Translations under genes and position numbers: made by a program | Notes under the pieces: model-generated | Seen by the model: the letters and a program-made list of their open reading frames with translations, nothing else | The model's database searches: none | Told to the model about the DNA's origin: nothing | Assembly: GCA_050084515.1 (NCBI GenBank) | Contig: CM114271.1 | Location: 53,010,001 to 53,074,000 of the forward strand | DNA length: 64,000 nt | Source: Blasia pusilla | Taxonomy: Eukaryota > Marchantiophyta > Marchantiopsida > Blasiales | Direction: 5' to 3' | Shown here: positions 11,861-22,293 of the stretch, piece after piece | How positions within the stretch are numbered: the first letter of the stretch is position 1 | Layout: each line of letters opens with the position of its first letter

Positions 11861-12356
11861 TGTGCCACACCACATCAAAGATCTCCTCACGTGTAGGCAT
11901 GGCATACCTATCGGCCTTGGTCTGCCAATTGAGAGGACGGTAATCTCCACACATCCGCCTATCCGTGTAGTTGCCATGCACATCCTTTTTAGCAGGCATG
12001 ATAGTGGCTGATGCATACTCTCCATGTGACAACTCCACTAATCCAGCCTCTAAAAGGTCCAACATCTTACTTTGAATCAGGTCCCTCTCCATATCACTAT
12101 ATCGGTAGGAACGACGAAAGATTGGCATATCACTAGCCAAATCAATCCGTATACCGGGTCCAACCAAAGCACCCAACTCCTTCATGCTAAAGGCAAAACA
12201 ATTCCTATAAGCACGTAGGAACTGTGTCAAGCATCGTTTCTCACCTCCCGTAAGCTTGGGCCCAAGTAATGGCTCCCAAGTCTCCTCAAATGGCACACTA
12301 GAGGGAGAGGATGACGCCATTGGCTGCTATGCAACCCCCTCACAAGATGGTACACC
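11861..12356 (-). pseudogene. reverse transcriptase, N-terminal part only
   Basis: Residues include LVELSHGEYASATIMPAKKD, RMCGDYRPLN and MPTREEIFD, which are RT fingers motifs of gypsy elements. Right after EEIFD the sequence jumps to RNase H, so the palm with the catalytic YxDD box is absent. By comparison with typical elements several hundred bp are missing. The frame changes at the junction near 11850-11873. Confidence 0.88.
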
Positions 12357-12554
12357 CTAAGCTACACCATCATCTGAGCGAATAACTCCTCCACCAGCAT
12401 GAGCAACCAACTCCACATGCCCAACCATTACATCCCATTTACTCCAAGGATGCAAAATACTATTCTCCTCGCCCCCAGCCGATGTCTCTACCATCCCGAT
12501 AGCCATCAAGCTCATCACAAGGGGTGGAAGACCCACAGACATAGTCCGAAGTCA

Positions 12555-13540
12555 ACGCTTCTCGGCCATACCAAGACTCAAAATTCAGGTCAAACAATTC
12601 AAGTCCATGGCCTGACCCAACACATGACGTCGTGAAGCCTCAGAAATGGAAGCAACCACTGTCACACCAATAGCAAATCCCATCGCACGCTCTCTCTCAT
12701 CAGCGTTAGGCTACACCAACTGTCGCACATGAGAATCCCATACAAGCCCGGGACCACCTTCCCTGTAGGCATGTGACGAGGGAAAAATCCCAAATGTGGG
12801 TAGTGCCATCCTAGGCTGGCCCACACGGTTCACCACTGCCATGGATGACCGATCAATAACCCTCACCACCTGAGAAAGTCGCCCAGTATCCAAGATACTA
12901 TCGACTGTAAGGCAAGGATCCCGCTGCACTGCATCATGTGCTTGACGTAGAACCTCCCTAGGCAACAAGTTTGTCCACCACAAGCGTGGACGATGTGCAC
13001 GCGAGCCAACTTGTGCTACATCCAACAACACCGCTGGTCCAATCCAAGACCGCACCTCATGAACATTCGCCATCATCCGGGTCCGAGTGTCACCCAACAA
13101 TGGAACATTCTCCAGAATGTAAGCTGGAGCACGTGCTTGATGAACCTGGAGATGTTGTAACACCAGTAACATCTCCCAAAAAAATCAAGACCTAGGGTCG
13201 TGTAATCCCTCACCACGATCGACACGTGTATGACCCTGACATGGCCATCCAACAATCACCAAATCCACAAGACCAACCCTCTCAAGGTCTTGCACCCCCA
13301 AAAATGCAATGTGTGATGGCAAAGCACGCTGGTACCCACGAATAGCTGATGGCGGCAACAACTCAGGATATCTCCGCATCAATTGACCAATATGTCGGGA
13401 TGAAACTCTTTGGGCCGTCTCATCTCGCTCCACCTACACGTATCACCGCACAGGAATACCGGCCTGCAACACTGCAGCCAAACCAGTGTTAATCCCACCA
13501 AAGAGATCTAACACACAAATGCCCTCTAGCGGATTCTGCC
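12555..13540 (-). pseudogene. DNMT3-like cytosine-5 DNA methyltransferase domain inside gypsy pol
   Basis: The enzyme family transfers a methyl group from S-adenosylmethionine to carbon 5 of cytosine. Motifs occur in canonical order: I (VLDLFGGINTGL), IV with the catalytic Cys (VIVGWPCQGH), then RSxFFWEMLLVLQHL, VI (YILENV), VIII (RAHRPRLWWTNL), a TVDSIL...VVRVIDR block, and the IX/X end (ERERAMGF, then RRHVLGQAMDLN). Overall it aligns best by eye with DNMT3-type catalytic domains. It is not circularly permuted as plant DRM enzymes are. PCQG resembles DNMT1 and bacterial enzymes, where DNMT3 has PCN. It lies in frame between protease and RT, so it would be made as part of the Pol polyprotein. 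Stops at 13443, 13434, 13185, 12711 and 12585 break it; the catalytic motifs are intact. Confidence 0.9.
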
Positions 13541-13892
13541 ATACAATAGGTGTAGTATCCAAAGGGGATAACCCAACTGGACTCCTACTTCTGGAGCCTC
13601 CTCCTACTCCTACTCCGCCGTGGAGCCTCCTCTTCCTCGTGAGGTATAACAGCCTCACACTAGCCTCCTACACTAGGCGATCAGCCTCCTGCCGTAGTGC
13701 ACCACCTGAACTCCAAAGTGGCACATCCAACGATGAGGATACCACTGCTGCAAAACTAGGGACCTCCTCTACCTCCTCATGCACAGGAGAATCCATAGCA
13801 GAAAGGTTACCCTCCAAAAAGTCTCCTGGCCAAGTGACTACTCCACAAAAACCAGCCACAGATGCTAACACCGTTGGGGAAGACCCTACTGG
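13541..13892 (-). pseudogene. linker between protease and methyltransferase
   Basis: It is in frame with both neighbours, broken by a TAG at 13668. The first half is acidic (EEVEEVP); the second is basic and glycine-rich (TRKRR, GVGVGGGSRSRS). It shows no known domain. The Arg/Lys cluster just before the methyltransferase could be a nuclear localisation or DNA-contact tail; this is inference. Confidence 0.6.
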
Positions 13893-14687
13893 TCAAGCCC
13901 CATAAATAAATATCACAGGAACCTGGTTCATACGTCCATCCCTGGACTGCCAACCAGATCTATAAGATGCTGTCCAGTAGTCCATCTGAAAACCCATCAG
14001 GTACAATACTGCTCCTCCAACTAGAACATCATACGACTCGGCTGATGTGACCACTCCAGGTACTCCCAACCTGGAGCTATCAGTCGCACGATCTGGTCTC
14101 AACTGTACATACAAATTCTCCCGTGTCATGAAATGAGACCTATCATTGGCTCCTCCAAGTGATGTCTGAATCTGGAATGGGCAAGGCTCAAGCTCTAACC
14201 TCCCAATACCCAAACCAATACATGTTGCGTTTCCTAACATCAAAGGTTGGGCACCAAAGTCTAACAAGACTCTATCTGGTCTATACACCTGTCGTGTAGG
14301 ACTCACCAATTGGAATATCCCACTCCGGTTGTCCAACATGCATACATGAGGTGTAAGACTCTCACGATCAATGGCTGGCCGGGCTGGTAATGCATCCATC
14401 TTCACCGCTGCTGCTTGCCAAGTAGCACTGGTACTCAATGCTACACCTGACATAGAGGGTTGCTCCATCGCAACACCCTCATCCACCTTAGCACGTGTAG
14501 CAGTAACACTCCCACGTTCACACAACGTGGCTGCTCCGTGAAATACAGGAGCTAAGTCAACTCCTAAGGCCATCAACTCAATGGCTGAAAATAATGGGGA
14601 TCCCAACACTGAAGTTTCCATCCGCAATATTGCACTAGATGCTACATCGGTATCTACTACACGCGATGTAGATGCCTCAGTCCCCAC
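13893..14687 (-). pseudogene. gypsy aspartic protease region
   Basis: The active-site block reads VLLDFGAQPLMLG, where retroelement proteases have D-S/T-G-A. The Phe is one C-to-T change away from Ser (TCT to TTT). Further on YDVLVGGAVLYLMGF matches the second conserved block of this protease type. It continues in frame from gag across TAG codons at 14769 and 14703, so gag and pol were fused in this family. Confidence 0.75.
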
Positions 14688-14768
14688 TGTAGGCTCAATA
14701 GGCTACGTAGGAACTATGGATGGAGTCCTAAGCACCTCAGACAACAAGAATGACTGGGGAAGCCTAAC

Positions 14769-16415
14769 CTAACTCCCAGCCTCACCCCTCTGTGGGTCCA
14801 ACTCCACAGTAGCACCATGTGGCTTTGACGCTTGAGTGGCTCCTCTCGTAACTGGAGCTGATGCCTCAACCTGTGCTGCACTCACCATATAAGAGAGATC
14901 ATCCCCTCCATAAGAGGTGGAAGTCCCTGCTCCCGAACTTGCTCTATGGTGGATTCCAGCCATAGTAGCCAACCTCTGCTCCAACTGCTCAATCCTGGCA
15001 GCCATAGCTAACTCTGTCGTAGTGGTAGGGGTACCCACCATAGGCTCTCCCACCGCTGGTCCACCTCTACCACCCCTACCACCTCTACGACCTCAACCTC
15101 TCGGAGCTACTCCACCACGGCCGCGGCCTGATCTCAACTGTGGATGAAGATCAAAGCAACACTCTCGAGGATGACTTGGTCTCCCACAATGATCATACTG
15201 AGTTGGGGCTGATTGAGGCCCATCCTCCAAAGTCCATCTCCCATCCTCTTGGGGACAAAACCTCTTGACATGATCACCTCCACATGTCCAATATGACTGT
15301 CCTTGCTGCGGGGCAGCAAATGAACGCAATGGTCTCTACGCAAGTGTCCCTCTAAGACCTCACTAAGGTCGTATGTACCCCCCACGACTCCCACTACTAC
15401 TACCACCATCACTACTACGAGACCATGAGGTGGACTTCTGAACACGAGAAGTAGTAGTTGTATCCCTATTGAATGCGGATGTCACCACTCTCTCCTCCAC
15501 CATGTTAAGCTCACTCTTCTCAGATAGAGCAAACACATGGGCCAATGTGGATGAATCATCACTCATAAGAGTAGCATCACGTACCCTACGGTGCAACTCT
15601 TTGTCCAAGATCCCATACCAAAACTGGACTACCTCAGCCTCAGTCACACCCTGGGTAACTGAAATCAAGCGTCGCATACGAGTGTATGCCTCACATAGAC
15701 TCTCACCAGTCTTTCGCTCAAATTCTTGAAGACTCCTCAACTTCTCTGTCTTCACTCCCTGATAGTTCTTCTTCAACCGCTTGAAGAACTCTGCAACCGG
15801 GTTGAACGATGGTGGGGCACTAGCACTAGTACCCCCACTGGTACCTCCATGGGTACCTCCATTGGTACCCCCACTCCGCCTCGTACTCGTACCACTCAAC
15901 GTCGGGTTGGCTGACACAGTAGGAGCATTACTACCAATACCACCATGGGTGATAGACACATAGCCTCGAGACCAATATTGTCTCCATGCCTCAATCTCAG
16001 CTACATGGTCCCTCCTAAACTTATGGTAATCATCCATGGGTGGTCCCTCCAAGTGTTGAAACAACTCCTTCCAAGCCAAGAAGGGTGTAAACAACGTGGC
16101 GTTCCGCAACATCTGCATATCATACCACGTATCAAACTCCTTAATGAAGTCCTCCAACTCAATGGTGCCCACTGCGCCCGAGTATTGTCGTGGGCCCTTT
16201 ATGGCCCTATATATCCTGTCCATGTCCCAAATCAATGGAGCTGCAACACTCAATAACAACGTAGAAGACTCGGTGTTTGGAACACCCTCCTCCTCCTCTT
16301 CATCAACCGTCGGAAGTGGAAAAGGTAGTCGATACCTCAATCCACTCCGTGTAAAACCACCATTTTCGGCACCATGGTCCCCAACTAGACCACCAGACAG
16401 CTCCGTGATGACCAA
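14769..16415 (-). pseudogene. gypsy gag with two zinc knuckles and an RG-rich segment
   Basis: The N-terminal part has the acidic VDEEEEEG, then a retrotransposon gag core (AEFFKRLKKNYQG, LQEFERKTGESL, VVQFWYGILDKELHRRV), then Ser/Gly-rich sequence. After stops at 15363, 15360 and 15336 it continues with two knuckles, YWTCGGDHVKRFC and YDHCGRPSHPREC. Each should start with Cys and now has Tyr (TGT to TAT type change). An Arg/Gly-rich run follows, broken by TGA at 15093, then a coiled-coil-like RIEQLEQRLATM. Start at 16415 is the first Met of the open frame. Confidence 0.85.
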
Positions 16416-17742
16416 CGCCGATGCCGCACCACCACCAAATCACCACCACTAAGTAACCAAGTGACGTCGATGTCGCTGTACTATTCTAGCTCTACTAGCT
16501 ATGGGTGTGGGAAACCTAACTTTTCATCACCACAAGAACCCTCCCACGGTCTACTGGTCATCACTCCAGCCTCACTACCGGTAGCACACAGGAGTAAAAC
16601 TACTCTAGAAATCAGCGTTAACCCTAACAATGGGCGCGCAAGCAAGAAGCAACGATGGAAGGGATCCAAATACAGGAAGTCCAACGACAACCCTCCAATC
16701 GCAAATGGAAATCAAGGTAACACAATCCACCAAACGTGGCGCCCCCTGAATCCATAGAACCGAACACACAATTCTAACGCAATAGCTACTCCGTCGCTGG
16801 TCGATGACGTGCTTGTCAGACTCGCAACACCTGAAAATATCACTTGCATGGAGAGGCCACACCGTACTATGCGCTAGAGGTCCATCAACGGAAAACCCGA
16901 GATGCATAAAGCGCCGAACACATCTCCAAATAGCACCAAATGAGCTACACCATTGTGTACACTGGCATAGTTAAGAACTCAGAAGTTAAGCGTCTTTCAG
17001 GCAGAATAGCCCAAAGATGGGTGACCACTTATGCAACACTCAACTCACAAATCCTGCAAAAACTGCCTCACGCCTTGCTTGCTTTCTCCTTGCTCCGCCT
17101 CTCACGCCCACTCGCCCCGAGCTACCACGAGTTGCCTCGAGGCCTCAAAACGCCGGAACATGCCCCGTTTGCCATGCTTCGCTATGGAGAGAGGCCCAAC
17201 CAGGGCGGCCCCAACGGGATAGGCATCTCCAACAACGGATGAGTCACCAACCAACGAGTCCCTCCGATCTGTTGTCCACCATAGCTATCTCTCCACAAAA
17301 AATCAGCTACAACCGAGCTCTGTACTCCGAGCTAAATATCAGATAAACTTGCTATCCATACACCTCCAGAATCGCAAATCCGACAATGCTTCCGCCTAGA
17401 TTCATGCACACAAAAATCCGCAACGATCCACACACTCAAGCAGATAGCTTCACATGAGATCACAATACACGTAGCAACAGGAACATCTCACCAGATCTGG
17501 ATGAACTTCAACAGAGCTTCAATCCTTGATAACTTCCAACTCCCTTGACGAAATCCGGCGATCTAAAGCGCGTTGGAAAGCTCTCAGCAAGGCGCTTCTT
17601 TCCCAACCAACCACACACCAGATTCACACCTCCAACATAGGCCACAAGCCACGAACATCCACGGCTGAGTACACAATCAGCCCTAACCAGATCCTACTGA
17701 TCCACGATCGAAGCTACCATCGATCTACTCTAGTTCTTTGAG
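16416..17742 (-). other. gypsy 5' untranslated leader
   Basis: About 1.3 kb lies between the 5' LTR and gag. It has no sustained frame in the element direction. It contains the 5S-like block on the opposite strand (16940-17036). Just past the LTR I see no clear tRNA-complementary primer site. Confidence 0.6.
16940..17036 (+). ncRNA. 5S rRNA-like sequence, antisense to the gypsy element
   Basis: The block reads AGAACTCAGAAGTTAAGCG, then about 27 nt, then AGATGGGTGACC. Plant 5S rRNA has the same order and spacing: AGAACTCCGCAGTTAAGCG ... GGATGGGTGACC, which are the A box and C box of the internal Pol III promoter. The 5' third and the extreme 3' end of 5S rRNA are poorly matched, so this is a derived copy, not a functional rRNA gene. 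Cassandra TRIM elements of plants also carry 5S-like sequence. I do not see a complete Cassandra LTR pair here. Confidence 0.7.
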
Positions 17743-18110
17743 TGAAATCCGTGAAAGACCTACTTTCATAAAACACTTATAGAATCACATACAATTGAGC
17801 CAAACCCACTCCACAATGGGAGAATTCAGGTCAAAGCTTGCGGGAACCACCATAGCCAAGAGCTCTACTCACCACCAAGGCTAACTCCCAACGCAACACG
17901 CTCAACTCAAAGAACTAAATGTTCTTTGAGTGCACTCCACACTATATCCTCCAACCTAAGAGCGGGGCCTAGTGGAAAAGTCACCGTCAACGGAGTAACC
18001 CCCAACCCTATGTATGAAACCGCATCTCTATCTAGACACTACCGCCCTACATAAGGTATGGCCTCTACTAGCACACTATACTCTATGACATAATCCGTAT
18101 GGTCATGACA
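17743..18110 (-). repeat. 5' LTR of the gypsy element (block B only)
   Basis: It starts TGAAATCCG and ends CATGACA on the plus strand, keeping the TG..CA ends. It matches 9394-9767 with roughly a dozen substitutions and one 6-nt gap. Block A is absent here. GCTTT follows directly as part of the probable target duplication. Confidence 0.85.
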
Positions 18111-18184
18111 GCTTTCTTACTTCGTATGAGTACCAAATGTAGCAGTTCAGGTGTCTCATGAGCTTGACTGTAACTCAATCTTCA
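18111..18184 (-). repeat. copia-type solo LTR, second part
   Basis: The reverse complement TGAAGATTGAG...GGTACTCAT matches the beginning of the copia LTR at 60390. Joined to 9050-9287 it makes a single LTR of about 310 bp, so the gypsy element landed inside it. Confidence 0.75.
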
Positions 18185-19540
18185 AAATAATGGACGGAAG
18201 CGTTGGTAATTTTAGTAGAAATTAGGCTATCGATAGTATAACAACTTTTGACAATGATAGATCAAACACTTTCTATTGATGAAAAAAATTAACATTGGTC
18301 ATGGCCTTAAGAGGGTGAAAAAAGGTTCAACTTTTGAGTTAAGTTAAAATAGAACTTATGTGTGCACAAGACCACATATATATGGTCTAGCAATCATCCA
18401 TAGACCGTCCGTTGACTATTAGCCATCCTTGTCTATCCACCGTCTATTACGGTTCAACCAACAATGGCAAAGGAACTACATATTAATATGGTTAAGTCAC
18501 ATTTTTCACTCATGGTTATGTAGTTTTTTTGGTTGACCGTGACACCATTAGCCATATTGCATCATGGATTGCCTTGTTATGCCTCTTATAGCCACACCAC
18601 ACCAACTCAATCACAAAGTTCCACAAGATCTGAAGAGCACAAAGTGTTTGATAATAGAGAATTAAGGTGTTGCTTGTTGTTGCACCACTTCATTGAGTGT
18701 TGTGTCGTTATGTCTAGAGATCGTGTCGTCTTGTCGCACCACACCATTAGGGAGGATTGAGTCGCACGAGCATCAAGGAGTACAACTTGCTAATAATTGG
18801 AGGAGTTAAGTTTCATAATAAAGTTATAGGTTTGTATTTTAGGTTACCAATTGGAGATATTTTGGTAGCCACTAGCCTCGTTTGGATTCGGTGGATAAAT
18901 GCTTAGTCTAGTCACTAGAAGAAATTTACTCCTTAGCCACTAGAAATTAACACTAAACCTAGTTATTAAGGACCATTTATCACTAATGACTAGCCTTTTG
19001 ATACTAAAGTTTCTTTAGTAGGAGAGGGCTCGTTATTATGGATTGCTAGTCTTTAAATTATTTTCGATGATCAACTTCAATATGCTTACATAGAAATGTC
19101 ATGTTTGATGATAAGGATCATAGTCAGCACATGATTTGTACATGTGAATTAACAATGTGAGCACTTATTAACACTGCATTTAGTGGTAATCTTTACTTAA
19201 TGACTTCTCTTACCACTAATTTTAGTTGTAAGATGCAAATGAATATAGACTTGTAGGGATTTACTTTGAAAACATATTTATTTTTCATGTTAAAAATAGT
19301 TATACTATTTTATACTAAAGGCTTTTGATAATAGGTATAGTTAATCCTAGTCGCCACGTAATCCCACTTATGAAAAATGTTGAATGAGTCATTTGCAATC
19401 TAAAAAGATACAATCAATTATGGTTAGTGTTGTGGAATCCATAAGTTTTCTACACTTCACCACAACGTACAAGAGTGGATACCATTAAACAACTCTAATA
19501 AAAGAGGATGATAAGAAAGAAGGAAATATCTCTTACACTA
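18185..19540. other. AT-rich intergenic DNA, nothing recognised
   Basis: I see no coding exons, RNA genes or clean repeat ends. Short repeated ACTAGA/CTAAAG words near 18900-19020 may be debris of small transposons. Confidence 0.3.
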
Positions 19541-19549
19541 GGAAATTGA

Positions 19550-19710
19550 GATCAAATAAAATCAAGCTAGAAATTAAAAACTAAGATCAAGTACAATCAA
19601 ACTAAAAATCGAGATCAAATACAATCAAGCTAGAAATTAAGATCAAATACAATCAAGCTAGAAATTAAGATCAAATATAATCAAGCTAGAAATTAAGATC
19701 AAAATAAATC
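19550..19710. repeat. 28-bp tandem repeat, about five to six units
   Basis: The unit is close to GATCAAATACAATCAAGCTAG followed by AAATTAA. Units are head to tail without spacers. The outer units are degenerate and the inner ones nearly identical. Confidence 0.85.
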
Positions 19711-22011
19711 AAATTGAAAATAAATTTCAAAATGGTGCCTTAAAATAAAAAAGGCCATCATAAGACATACTTTAATCAAAAAATTATAGTAGATTGAATC
19801 TAAATAACCAAAGAGTAATAAAAGTGATTGACTAAACTATGAATCTGCACTACAACTAAAAGCAAGATTCTCAAGATGGAGCGTACTTTTTTACAATCTC
19901 TCTGACCAAAGAACTGAAGTATTCATGGCATGCTTCAAGTGTGTTTGAGGAGGATCATCTCCCATATTCAAAAATGTTAGTTTGGCTCCCACATTATTGA
20001 TGTGTAACATATCCATCTTCACACATCCAAGAGGAATTAATTTTCCATTATTTTTTTCTCGACGTGCTATTCCACATATTCTTCTCATCCCCATATACAA
20101 CCAACCTTTTTTGCCCAAAGATAAAATTAAAAAACCTTACCACATATCGCCAACTTTAAAAATAATGTATCGTAATCACAAATAGGGAAATCTCCCGTAG
20201 CTAATAATTGACAATCATAATGGAATTTAAGACGACTATAGCCTTTCCATTCATAATGCTCCAACCGTCTTCTAGAATGCTCAAAGAGAATGTGATAATT
20301 GACATATCAACAATGCAATTCCACGATCATTATGCAAAAAAGGGATCAGGTCAGTTAATTGATATAAACCCACGAATCATCAAAGTCATTGAATGACAAT
20401 TTAAAGTTAAATCTCTCAAAAGAAATAATATCATAAATATTCTAAGTTATTTACCATATTCTTTTATCTCCTCTCCTCTCTTGAGTTGTAACAACTTTAT
20501 TCTTCAATCTTCAATTTGCCAATGCTTCTTTCTTTGGTCTTCAAAGGCACTTCAACTTGCTGATCAAGACCAACTTCATACACAACAATATTAGGAATAT
20601 TAGTAGAGGTCTTCACTCTAGGCTCATCGACATCATGTTGATAAGAAATTGAAGGTTTTTGTTTAATTTGGCTCATCAACATGTGAGTCAACCACCTTCA
20701 TTGACTCGCCAATTCCATTGGCCTACAAGGGATCTCCTCTATTATGTAAACTAGAGGCACAAAGAGGTGCATCATCCAAAATTGAAGTAAAATCTTGGAT
20801 TCTAGAGGATACAATAGGAGACTTGTCACTGAATGCTCCGGCCCTCACTTAGGATCAAAACAAGGGTGTGGGAAAGGAGATAAATTTGGATCATAAATTG
20901 GAGTGCTACCTCCACCCATTTTTGTCATTTGCGTTAGTATGGCCATCATCTTCTCTATAGAAGCTTTTATTTCCACTAATTCTATCTTTATGGATGTTAA
21001 TTTCTCAATAGAATGAATTCGGTTAGATAATGTTGAGATCTCACTTTGCAAGATCAAATGGCAACAACAATATCATATTCCAATAGCCATCAATTGGAAG
21101 AGATAGTGCTAACTACAATATTCAAGGTCATTAGAATTTAAACACGATAACTTAGAATTATATCCATTTCATATCACTCTAGAAATCTTGAAAAAATTCA
21201 TGTGTATTATGAAAGAAGATATCAGATTTCAAAAAATATGTATTCATTGCATTGAACTCACCTTTGTGCTCATTGTTTGAACACTTAACATTCTTTTGTT
21301 ATACCCAACTAGTATGTTTCCCGTGTGATGCACGAGTGACCAAGTTTTTTTTAAGACCACAACCCACTGCTCACTATGTGTATAAATTCCCCACTTCACT
21401 CCTCCCACATATAAATTCTCCACTACTTCCACTCCTTGTTAATTACCCACTACTAAATAAAACTATCCCTATTAACACCTATACTATCCCCTCCCCAAAA
21501 AACATGCGACCATGTACATAATATTCCCTCCCAAATAAATTTCCACCAAAATAATACAATGTTGCTATTTTTTCTTATACTAGCACTATTTTGTCTTATT
21601 ATGCATGTGGTGTTGTCCATAATAGTATAGATGACTCCTTTATCTCATGTAATGATGGACTAGCCCCTTTCTCCTTCTTCTCTATGATATCAAAATAAGA
21701 TGTAGTCAAAATGCAAGTGACGCATTGAAGCTAGATTAGCAAGGAGTACAAGAAAAAATATTGAAGTATCGCAAGCCCATTCAAATATGTAATAAATATT
21801 TCCAGATGGTTAAAAAAGCCTTACCAAAATATTTTTATGCCCTTCACACTCACGCCTACTATGGGGTGAGGGTTTTTCACCCTAGATTGATTCACCTTCA
21901 TCCGTTCTGATTTTTCTTTCAATTCCCCGTAGGAGACAACAAGTAACCCTTCAAAGTCTCCCATGTTTGGAGGTTCACATCTCTTGAAGTCTGAGTTATA
22001 GTCAAGCTCAT
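19711..22011. other. AT-rich intergenic DNA with short open frames only
   Basis: Frames such as 20497-20691 (-) and 21821-22018 (-) are short, have no recognised motif and show no splice-supported extension. A Helitron-like end lies at 21308-21335. Confidence 0.3.
21308..21335 (-). repeat. Helitron-like 3' end
   Basis: On the minus strand CTCGTGCATCACACGGG is followed by AAACAT and ACTAGT, with T next. A GTG/CAC hairpin shortly before CTAGT resembles the end at 7988. Confidence 0.4.
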
Positions 22012-22019
22012 TGGACATC

Positions 22020-22293
22020 CGAACTATTACATTTGGTACTCACACAAAGTAGGAAAGCTTAATGTTGGTTATTTAGTTATGCACGATTATCTCAACTATG
22101 ATTAGTTAACTACATTCAATTTAATTCGAGACTATGGTTAAGATTAGGGTTAGGTTGCTTGTGCATATCCTATATAATTGAGAAGGGGACCATCCCCCAC
22201 TCATTCTCTTATTATAAATTTTCATTCTCCATGGTGGTGTGTGAGTGTAAGAGTCGTATCCCATCAATTATCTTTCTTTAGCAGATTTCTACA
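22020..22293 (+). repeat. copia LTR (5' LTR of the relic at 22-24 kb)
   Basis: It aligns along its length with 60390-60691: TACATTTGGTACTCACA, then a GAGACTATGGTTAAGATTAGG block, then CTATATAATTGAGAAGGGG. It ends TTCTACA directly before a primer-binding site. The first 80 bp or so of the LTR are missing or diverged. Confidence 0.8.

Larger units (their letters stand above)
9288..18110 (-). mobile_element. Ty3/gypsy LTR retrotransposon carrying a DNA methyltransferase and a PHD finger (decayed)
   Basis: On the minus strand the order is 5' LTR (18110-17743), untranslated leader, gag, protease, cytosine methyltransferase, RT, RNase H, integrase, PHD finger, a G-rich tract (the likely polypurine tract) and 3' LTR. 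Protease before RT and integrase after RNase H is the Ty3/gypsy order. The gag-pol frame is continuous from 16415 to the RT deletion near 11860, and resumes in the shifted frame to 10049. Next to the outer ends are GCTTT (18111-18115) and AGTTT (9283-9287), which look like a degraded 5-bp target duplication. The LTR cores differ by roughly a dozen substitutions in 368 bp (counted by eye), so the insertion is fairly recent. With 21 in-frame stops and the RT core missing, it cannot move by itself. I found no primer-binding site that I trust after the 5' LTR. Confidence 0.92.

Noticed and set aside
12555-13540. Methyltransferase as a captured plant DRM gene
   Set aside because: DRM catalytic motifs are circularly permuted. 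Here motif I comes first and IX/X last, so a DRM origin is unlikely.
9950-16757. Plus-strand open frames across the gypsy element (for example 13486-13905, 16096-16452)
   Set aside because: They are antisense shadows of the gag-pol frame with no domains of their own.
16940-17036. A complete Cassandra TRIM element or a functional 5S rRNA gene
   Set aside because: Only the central and 3' parts resemble 5S rRNA, and no paired Cassandra-like LTRs were found around it.
19550-19710. CRISPR-like array
   Set aside because: Units are contiguous without unique spacers, and the window is eukaryotic.
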